From contig CAJUTJ010000015.1 of the NCBI GenBank assembly GCA_910589655.1, positions 4,938 through 68,937 on the forward strand: DNA of 64,000 nucleotides. Direction: 5' to 3'. The stretch comes from an uncultured Acetatifactor sp. (GTDB lineage Bacteria > Bacillota > Clostridia > Lachnospirales > Lachnospiraceae). Below, piece by piece: positions 28,629 through 35,230 of the stretch. Both the position numbers and the translations under genes were made by a program. Below the pieces are notes generated by a model. It saw only the letters and a program-made list of their open reading frames with translations. It was not told the origin of the DNA and did no database searches. Numbering within the stretch: position 1 is the stretch's first letter; every line of letters starts with the position of its first letter.

Positions 28629-30776
28629 ATGGAAAATAATCGTACAGAAATGCATGAGGAAGAACAACAGTTACAATCAACCCTTGCCATAGCCAAAGAA
28701 CAGCTGGATCAGGCTCAAAAGGCACTTCGGGAAAAGGAGCAGGATATTATCGAAGCCAAAAGACAGGTGCGGGAAAATACCACGCACGGAGTAACCAATC
28801 TATACCATTCCGATGACTTTGAGGCAATTGTGGAATTAAGCCAATGCATGAATCCGGTGGAGGAAAGCATATCGGATTATGAGGAAGAAGAGCGGCGAAT
28901 CCGCCGACTGGAAAAAATAATAGAACGTCCCTATTTTGCCAGAATTGACTTTCGGTTTGAAGAAGACCCTCAGGCGGAGCATATCTATATCGGCCGCTCT
29001 TCCTTAACGGAGAAAAAAGCCCGTGAAATCTATGTATACGACTGGCGCTCACCCATTGCCGGAGTGTTCTACCGTTGTGCCTTGGGGAAGGCATTTTACG
29101 AAGCTCCCGGTGGCATAGTCGAGGGGGAGCTGCAGCGAAAACGCCAATATGAGATTGCCGACAGCGTTCTGAAATTCTACTTTGATGCGGATATGACAAT
29201 AAATGATGAATTTTTAAGGCTGCTGCTGTCTAAAAACACATCGCCGCAGATGAAAGCCATTGTGGAAACGATACAGAAGGAGCAGGATATCGTTATCAGA
29301 AATATGGAAAGTGATCTGCTAATGGTACAAGGCGTGGCCGGAAGCGGTAAAACCTCCATTGCCCTTCACCGGGCGGCATATCTGATGTATCAGGGTCTGC
29401 AGGCCAAGCTTTCCGCAAACAGCATTTTGATCCTTTCTCCCAATTCCGTGTTTGAAGAGTACATTTCCAATGTGCTTCCTGAGTTAGGGGAAGAAAACGT
29501 AAATTCCGTTACTTTTGACGATATCTTATGCAAAATTCTGCAGGGATACCGGATACAGACCAGAAATGACTTTTGGGAACATATGATGGGAGATGAGCCT
29601 TATAGCAGTATTGCACGAAAAAGCATGGAGTTTAAAATGTCGGAAAGCTTCCGGAACATGCTGGACGCGTTCCTCCTTGAGATTCCCTTGCGCTGGATTG
29701 ATTTCCACGATATTCACTATAACGGCAGCCTCATTATAAGCAAGGAACAGCTCCGGGAATGGGTATTGCGAAGACCTCATATCTCACTGGGAACACGTCT
29801 TTCTCAACTGGAAGATTATGTGATAGAGCTGATATTCGGGACGGGCAGAAAGCACGGCGACGGAGAGCAGCGGAATCTGATCCGGCAGGAAATCCGAGAA
29901 TTTACGCAACTCAATATCATTGAACTGTACGGTAAAATTTTCAGGAAATCAAGTGTTACGGAAAACGATATACCGGACAATATTCGTAAATACACGCGGG
30001 AAAACCTAAGCTCCGGGCTGCTGTTTTATGATGATGCCACGGCCGCCGCCTATCTGTACCTGAAAACATATGGGAACACAGGCTATCGCCATATCCGTCA
30101 GGTTGTCATAGACGAGGCTCAGGATTACTATTCTCTTCAATATGAAATATTCCGGCTGCTGTTTACCAATGCCAAATTTACGGTTCTCGGCGACATTAAC
30201 CAGACGCTTGTCAAGCCGGAAAAAATATCCTTATATGAAACCATACGACAAATATTGAACAAAGAAAAGTCCGATTTGATAATACTGGAAAAAAGTTTTC
30301 GCTGTACAAATGAAATATTAAACTTCAGCTTACGGTTTATTGACGATGCTCCTCAGATAAAGAGCTTTAACCGTACAGGAGAAAGTCCCCAAGTACTCAC
30401 TTCCGGCAGTTACGAAGAGCTTCTGAAGCTGATTATTCAGGAAATCGCCGTATGCCGGGAAAAGGGGTTGGAATCCATATGCCTGATCTGCAAAACGGCA
30501 AAGCTTTCAGACCGGTTGTATGAAGATTTAAAACAAAAAACAGAGATCCGGCAGGTCAAAAACGGCAATGCGGAGGGGCTCAAAGGAACGTTTGTAATGC
30601 CCGTATATATGTCAAAGGGTCTGGAATTCGATGGGGTTATTGTCTGTGATGCGGATATGGGGGCGCACTGTAGTGAAGAGGACAAAAAACTCCTTTATGT
30701 GGAATGTACCAGAGCTCTTCACAGGCTCAGCCTGATATGTTCCTCTCCCTCCAGCTCTTCCACGCCAATGTCATGA
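28629..30776 (+). CDS. helD: HelD-like UvrD/Rep-family helicase (RNA polymerase recycling factor)
   Basis: 715 residues. It starts with a long coiled coil (EEQQLQSTLAIAKEQLDQAQKALREKEQDI), as in HelD proteins that reach into RNA polymerase to release stalled complexes. Then come a superfamily 1 ATPase core with Walker A GVAGSGKTSIALHR (about residue 236), motif II VVIDEAQDYYS (about 494), GDINQTL, and motif VI VECTRALHRLSL. Start ATG 28629 lies directly after the D/L repeat leader. The last 19 codons overlap the convergent GNAT gene, and the tail after RLSLICSS is a Ser/Pro run not typical of HelD, so the C-terminus may be altered. Confidence 0.88.
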   Translation: MENNRTEMHEEEQQLQSTLAIAKEQLDQAQKALREKEQDIIEAKRQVRENTTHGVTNLYHSDDFEAIVELSQCMNPVEESISDYEEEERRIRRLEKIIERPYFARIDFRFEEDPQAEHIYIGRSSLTEKKAREIYVYDWRSPIAGVFYRCALGKAFYEAPGGIVEGELQRKRQYEIADSVLKFYFDADMTINDEFLRLLLSKNTSPQMKAIVETIQKEQDIVIRNMESDLLMVQGVAGSGKTSIALHRAAYLMYQGLQAKLSANSILILSPNSVFEEYISNVLPELGEENVNSVTFDDILCKILQGYRIQTRNDFWEHMMGDEPYSSIARKSMEFKMSESFRNMLDAFLLEIPLRWIDFHDIHYNGSLIISKEQLREWVLRRPHISLGTRLSQLEDYVIELIFGTGRKHGDGEQRNLIRQEIREFTQLNIIELYGKIFRKSSVTENDIPDNIRKYTRENLSSGLLFYDDATAAAYLYLKTYGNTGYRHIRQVVIDEAQDYYSLQYEIFRLLFTNAKFTVLGDINQTLVKPEKISLYETIRQILNKEKSDLIILEKSFRCTNEILNFSLRFIDDAPQIKSFNRTGESPQVLTSGSYEELLKLIIQEIAVCREKGLESICLICKTAKLSDRLYEDLKQKTEIRQVKNGNAEGLKGTFVMPVYMSKGLEFDGVIVCDADMGAHCSEEDKKLLYVECTRALHRLSLICSSPSSSSTPMS

Positions 30777-31459
30777 AAGCCAAGCTTCCTGCATAGTTTG
30801 AGGGAGGCATCATTTCCCGGCCTCACGAAGGCCTGAATTACACCGAAGCCTAACACCTTCCGGCCATAGTTAAGGATGGCGCGGCATACCTCCTCCGCGT
30901 ATCCTTTCCTCTGCCACGGAACCCCTATGATAAATCCAATCTCAGGTTCCTCGTACCCGTCTCTGTAGGAAAAACCGGCCCTGCCGATTACGGCACCGCC
31001 GGTTTTTTCCACCACTGTCCAGACGCCGAACTCCCAGAAGGTATAAACTTTCTCGATATATTGGCGGATATACGCTCTCTCCTGCTCCTTCTCAGGATAA
31101 AGATCTTCCGTAAAGGCGGTAATCTGCGGATGACGGTAAATTTCATAGAATTGGTCCACATCCTCCACCGTTGTTTCCCGAATCAGGCATCGCTCTGTCT
31201 CCAAAATATCCCAGGGCATTCCCAGCAGCCTGCGGCAGACCTTCTCCAGATAATCCCTGTCCAAGTCCTCCGGCTCCTGTGCCACAAATACAAAATCGGA
31301 AAAATCCTGCCCCTCATTTCCTTCATGCAGATACGGCACCACCGCTTCCCCAGCGTCCCGCAGCTTCCGCGCTTCCGCCTCGCAGTCCGTAATCGTCAAA
31401 GTATGCTCTTTTCCGTCGATTTTTATGGTATGTTGTTTATAATAAAACAAAGTAATCAC
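30719..31459 (-). CDS. GNAT-family N-acetyltransferase (RimJ/RimL type) with N-terminal extra domain
   Basis: 246 residues. The C-terminal 150 residues are a GNAT acetyltransferase domain of the RimJ/RimL type (LETERCLIRETTVEDVDQFYEI, GEVIGRAGF-like GAVIGRAGFSYR, and acetyl-CoA loop VPWQRKGYAEEV). The N-terminal 90 residues (FYYKQHTIKIDGKEHTLTI...) form a separate small domain I do not recognise. Substrate unknown. The 3' end overlaps helD by 58 bases in antisense, so the two transcripts must overlap. It is divergent from the cyclophilin gene across a region with a 70-bp direct repeat. Confidence 0.85.
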   Translation of the reverse strand: MITLFYYKQHTIKIDGKEHTLTITDCEAEARKLRDAGEAVVPYLHEGNEGQDFSDFVFVAQEPEDLDRDYLEKVCRRLLGMPWDILETERCLIRETTVEDVDQFYEIYRHPQITAFTEDLYPEKEQERAYIRQYIEKVYTFWEFGVWTVVEKTGGAVIGRAGFSYRDGYEEPEIGFIIGVPWQRKGYAEEVCRAILNYGRKVLGFGVIQAFVRPGNDASLKLCRKLGFHDIGVEELEGEEHIRLSL

Positions 31460-31525
31460 TTCCCCTCTTTACTCAGAAACTCTTTTCGGGTAAGATATAT
31501 CATGGCGGGCAGAAATCAAGCTCGT

Positions 31526-31595
31526 ATGCATCACGAAGTGAATGCAAGACAGCGTAAGCAGGCTTGCATTCTGCGCCAGCAGAATCATTATACCA
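31526..31595. repeat. Direct repeat F, copy 1 (70 bp)
   Basis: Begins ATGCATCACGAAGTGA and ends ATTCTGCGCCAGCAGAAT..TATACCA. It holds two hairpins: GCAAG..CTTGC and ATTCTGCgccaGCAGAAT. About 95 percent identical to 31659-31728. Confidence 0.9.
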
Positions 31596-31658
31596 TGAGC
31601 GCAGAAAATCAAGCGGCCCGAAGGGACATTTGATTTGCAAGCCATGGATTACCGTATA

Positions 31659-31728
31659 ATGCATCACGAAGTGATGGCAAGACAGCGTAAGCAGGCTTGC
31701 ATTCTGCGCCAGCAGAATCATTATACCA
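31659..31728. repeat. Direct repeat F, copy 2 (70 bp)
   Basis: Second copy, 133 bases after the first, in the same orientation, ending 50 bases before the cyclophilin start. The 63 bases between copies contain an AAATCAAG..ATTTGATTT inverted pair. The two copies lie in a divergent promoter region. Confidence 0.9.
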
Positions 31729-31778
31729 CGTTTGATGTGGGTAGGGTCTTAAATTTTTTTCAGAAAGGAAACTTTATT

Positions 31779-32300
31779 ATGGCACAAAATCCGATTGTTA
31801 CTATCACTATGAAAGGCGGGGATATAATTAAGCTGGAACTGTATCCAGACATAGCTCCCATCTCCGTGAACAACTTTATCAGTCTGATCAATAAAAAATT
31901 TTATGACGGTCTGATATTCCATCGAGTGATCAGAGGTTTTATGATTCAGGGGGGCTGCCCCGAAGGTTCTGGCGCGGGAGACCCCGGTTATCAGATTAAG
32001 GGAGAGTTTGCCCAAAACGGCGTAAAAAATAACCTGAAGCATACGGAGGGCGTTCTGTCCATGGCAAGAGGCATGCACCCTGATTCCGCAGGAAGCCAAT
32101 TTTTTATCATGCATAAAAATGCCCCTCATTTAGACGGCGGCTACGCCGCATTTGGGAAAGTAACGGAAGGTATGGACGTGGTAAACCGCATAGCCGAGAC
32201 GGCTACCGATTTTGAAGACAGACCGCTGGAAAATCAGGTAATGGAATCCGTCACAGTGGACACTTTCGGAGTAGAGTATCCGGAACCGGAGAAAATTTAG
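31779..32300 (+). CDS. Peptidyl-prolyl cis-trans isomerase, cyclophilin type
   Basis: 173-residue cyclophilin that speeds prolyl bond isomerisation during folding. Core motifs: FHRVIRGFMIQGGCPEGSGAG (catalytic Arg), MARGMHPDSAGSQFFI and GGYAAFGKVTEGMDVV. No signal peptide, so cytoplasmic. I take the ATG at 31779 with AAAGGAAA ten bases upstream; the frame is open 48 codons earlier, but that part lies inside repeat F. Followed by a diverged repeat E. Confidence 0.93.
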   Translation: MAQNPIVTITMKGGDIIKLELYPDIAPISVNNFISLINKKFYDGLIFHRVIRGFMIQGGCPEGSGAGDPGYQIKGEFAQNGVKNNLKHTEGVLSMARGMHPDSAGSQFFIMHKNAPHLDGGYAAFGKVTEGMDVVNRIAETATDFEDRPLENQVMESVTVDTFGVEYPEPEKI

Positions 32301-32301
32301 T

Positions 32302-32420
32302 TCTTATTCGCTCCGTTCACAGCAGCATAGGCAGAGATATCGCAAAATCAGCGGTTTCTCGGATGTCTGTCTCGGGTTTGTCACGCGAAAACAGCGTGAC
32401 AACACCTCGCGGTGGCAGCG
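32302..32420. repeat. Repeat family E, copy 4 (degenerate, right end lost to element G)
   Basis: Matches family E in the interior (CTCCGTTCACAGCA, ATGTCTGTCTCGGGTTT, CACCTCGCGGTGGCAGCGAG). The left end is mutated and the right end stops at GCGAGT, where element G begins. The usual GAACAGTAAC terminus is missing. Confidence 0.75.
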
Positions 32421-32580
32421 AGTACATCGAATAATAAGTAACCAGCCATATTACTTCCCTGAATTTCCATCTGCCGCGTTGTCGTCAATCAACGTAGCCA
32501 CCGCTACGCCTCATTCCTCCGCCTTGCATATGAAAATTCATTCTGCGTCATATGGCTAGAAACTTATTTTTCGATGTACT
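32421..32580. mobile_element. MITE-like element G, copy 1 (160 bp)
   Basis: 20-bp terminal inverted repeats with two or three mismatches: AGTACATCGAATAATAAGTA (32421-32440) and the complement of AACTTATTTTTCGATGTACT (32561-32580). The interior contains an AACGTAGCcaccGCTACGCC hairpin. No coding capacity. The same element in inverse orientation lies at 63865-64000. Confidence 0.82.
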
Positions 32581-32857
32581 AGTAAGCAACAGTTAAAAAT
32601 CAACTTAATACTATAATAAAATACAAGCTTAATACCGCTGTTCATATTTTGTTCATAGATCATTCAAGGATTTTTTAATTGTTCCTCATTCTTTAGACAT
32701 TAATTTCCCGTATACTAAGACCATAGACAACAGAGAAAACGCTAATCACAGTTAACTGTTTACAAAATAACTTTTTCATAATAAATGCCAAGGAACTTTA
32801 GTTCCTTGGCATCCTCCCTTTTCAGGGGATTTTTTATGTTTCGCCGCGTCTTAGCCT
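32581..32857. terminator. AT-rich gap with a hairpin terminator for the GH43 gene
   Basis: TGCCAAGGAAC (32786-32796) pairs with GTTCCTTGGCA (32801-32811); on the minus strand TTTATTATG follows, a weak U-tract 47 bases after the GH43 stop. The remaining 200 bases are AT-rich without a gene; a GTATACT box is present but no plus-strand gene follows. Confidence 0.6.
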
Positions 32858-34822
32858 TTAGAAATATTTCATCTCAAACTCCGCAAACCGTCCGGTTACA
32901 CATCCGTTCACATAGACGCCCGCCGTTGCTCCGGTAAAACGTTTTCCCTTTTTTAAACCTTCACTGCTCAGATAGGATGTATTTTCCAAAACTGCTGTCT
33001 GTCTCCAGCCGCCGTCTTGCCTAAAATACAATGTACGCTTCAAATGTTCCGTAACAATTTTAAATTCTGCTTCCGGTTCTTCCGTTTCCAGAGGAATAAA
33101 TTCTTCCGTCACATAACGGTCATCCACATACTCTGCCGATAGAACTCCCAACTTTCCCTTTCTGCAGGCCAAAGCCAGCTTCAGGTAACTGTTCTCGTCA
33201 TAGTAGCAGGTCAAACCGGCATCCCAGTCGCTGTCTGCAGGGCAGGAAGCCGCACCCTTATTCGCTTTCTCCGATTGTTCCGCCGGACATTTATCCACAG
33301 CCTGCCCCTTCTCTACGCATACTTTTCCACTGACTTCAAAGCAGAATTCCTCCTGAGGCTTCACCAGAATCGTGCCGTAATCCAAGGAATTCAGATCCCT
33401 TCCGTTTCCATGGAGCACTACTTCCCCGTCCTGCTTCTCGTAACTGCCTGCCGTTTCCCCGCGGACAGTCATCCACTCACTCCAAATGCCCGCAGGAGCC
33501 GTATCGTTACAATTTCCTTCGCTGTCCGCACTTCCACAGGCAAGCTCCGGCTTCCTCTGCAGCTCCGAAGGGCCTTGTAAGGAATTGACCAAAGGCCATC
33601 CGTCAGCCGTCCATGTAATGGGATCCATACCGGTTTCTCTGCCCAGAATCGCATATCCGGAAGTACTGATGCGGTTGCAGAGATAAACCATATACCAGTC
33701 GCCGTTCTGGGTTTCCACAGGCATACCGTGGCCGCTGCACTGAATCAATCTCTTGTCATCCCACTGGCGCAATATCGGATTGTAAGGGCAGGATTCATAC
33801 ACCCCCATCAATTCCTTGGAGCGGGCTACGGTGATGCGATGCCCCATACCGGTTCCGCCCTCTGCCATAAACAAATAGTAATAACCATCCTTATATAACA
33901 GGTGAGGGCCTTCGGAAGCCTTTTTATTCTGCCCATACCAAAGCAGCTTCGGCTCCGACAAGATTTCTCTGCCGTCCTTGCTGATTTCGAATATTCTTGC
34001 GCCACGATTGAGCAGCATATATCTCCTGCCGTCCAAATCGGTAAAAATAGAAGGGTCGATTCCCTCTTCCTCCAGAAAAACCGGTTCACAGTACGGGCCC
34101 TCCGGCCTCTCGGAAGAAGTTACCATCTGCATCCTCTGGGGCAGCCCGCCTTCGTTCAGACGGTAGGTGGCAGTAATATAAAACTTTCCTTCATTATAAG
34201 AAATATCCGGCGCCCAGTATCCTCTGCCGCCCTCCAGCCCCTTCAGTCTTGCCCAATCAGGATTGGTGACAGCATGTCCTATTACCGTCCAATGAATCAA
34301 ATCCTTGGAATGGGAAATCGGAATGCAAGGGAAAAATACAAAAGAGGAATTTACCATATAATAATCCTCTCCCACCCTCACAATAGAAGGATCCGGATGC
34401 ATTCCCCGGCGGATAGGGTTATGGTATAATTCCTCCGGGGAAGCTCCCAGCTTCTCTTCAAAATATGCCTGTATCTCCTTAAGCCCCAGAGAAACGGCCA
34501 AATCAAAAGGTGTCACTCCATGAAGGTTGGCTTGGCCGATGGGAGAGTCCACACGCTCCACCAGATACCGTACCAATTCAAGGTTTTTGGAAAGTACACC
34601 GTGGTGCAGCACCGTGTTTCCCTGACGGTCAATCAGATTCATATTGACAATGGCATATTCCGTGACATACTTTGCCATCTCCAAATTGCCCTGTGCCATC
34701 ACTTCATGGAGCGCCCACACACCGTCCTCGGTCTCCACGTCCATCACTCTGGGATATTCCACCAAAAATTCTTTCAAAGCGTCCAAATCCTGTTTCTTGA
34801 TAATCTCAAATAAATTCTTCAT
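32858..34822 (-). CDS. Ankyrin-repeat / glycoside hydrolase family 43 fusion
   Basis: 654 residues. Residues 1-120 are ankyrin repeats (e.g. DGVWALHEVMAQGNLEMAKYV, DRQGNTVLHHGVLSKNLELVRYL, LHGVTPFDLAVSLGLKEIQAYF). From about 135 comes a five-bladed GH43 domain: HPDPSIVRVGEDYY (base Asp), GYWAPDISY, GIDPSIFTDLDG, and ASEGPHLLYKDGYYYL (acid Glu). A C-terminal beta-sandwich domain follows. Typical GH43 enzymes release arabinose or xylose. No signal peptide, so it should act inside the cell on imported oligosaccharides. The ankyrin part suggests protein-protein binding. It follows the AraC sensor gene on the same strand across a hairpin array. Confidence 0.88.
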   Translation of the reverse strand: MKNLFEIIKKQDLDALKEFLVEYPRVMDVETEDGVWALHEVMAQGNLEMAKYVTEYAIVNMNLIDRQGNTVLHHGVLSKNLELVRYLVERVDSPIGQANLHGVTPFDLAVSLGLKEIQAYFEEKLGASPEELYHNPIRRGMHPDPSIVRVGEDYYMVNSSFVFFPCIPISHSKDLIHWTVIGHAVTNPDWARLKGLEGGRGYWAPDISYNEGKFYITATYRLNEGGLPQRMQMVTSSERPEGPYCEPVFLEEEGIDPSIFTDLDGRRYMLLNRGARIFEISKDGREILSEPKLLWYGQNKKASEGPHLLYKDGYYYLFMAEGGTGMGHRITVARSKELMGVYESCPYNPILRQWDDKRLIQCSGHGMPVETQNGDWYMVYLCNRISTSGYAILGRETGMDPITWTADGWPLVNSLQGPSELQRKPELACGSADSEGNCNDTAPAGIWSEWMTVRGETAGSYEKQDGEVVLHGNGRDLNSLDYGTILVKPQEEFCFEVSGKVCVEKGQAVDKCPAEQSEKANKGAASCPADSDWDAGLTCYYDENSYLKLALACRKGKLGVLSAEYVDDRYVTEEFIPLETEEPEAEFKIVTEHLKRTLYFRQDGGWRQTAVLENTSYLSSEGLKKGKRFTGATAGVYVNGCVTGRFAEFEMKYF

Positions 34823-35230
34823 TTTTATTCAACCCTACTCCCATCTGTCCGCTCTTGCGGACACTCAAATCCGGAAGATTGAAAGTACAATTCATTCAAT
34901 CTTCCAGTCATGCCGCCATCGGCGGCACAAACAATTTATGAACTGGTGCAAGTCCGTAAGAATCCGCTCGCGGATTCTTACAACTGCTTTAGCTGTTTGG
35001 GAAGAAGCTCTGCTCCGCAGAGCGTGAAATCACTTAGCGAGGTCTTTCCGAGCTTAGTGATTTCCTTCACACTTTCAAACATGCCGACGCAGTCGGCACA
35101 AACAATCAATACATCGGTGCAAGTCCGTAAGAATCGCGCCAGCGATTCTTACGTGTGAAAAAGCTCTGCTCCGCAGAGCGTGAAATCACTTAGCGAGGTC
35201 TTTTCGAGCTTAGTGATTTCCTTCACACTT
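34823..35230 (-). repeat. Hairpin array C-B-C-B-L between the AraC sensor and GH43 genes
   Basis: Read on the minus strand: cassette C (35153-35229), B (35075-35152), C (35001-35074), B (34907-34982), then leader L with a GAAGATTGAA..TTTCAATCTTC hairpin, GAGTGTCCGCaagaGCGGAC and GGGAGTAGGG before the GH43 start. C pairs GAAATCACT with AGTGATTTC and AGCTCTGC with GCAGAGC. The two B stems differ: GAATCGC/GCGATTC against GAATCCG/CGGATTC, each self-complementary. Confidence 0.88.

Noticed and set aside
32730..32752. cre-like sequence (AGAAAACGCTAATCA) and a GTATACT box
   Set aside because: Several mismatches to the cre consensus, and no plus-strand gene follows; the neighbours are convergent here.
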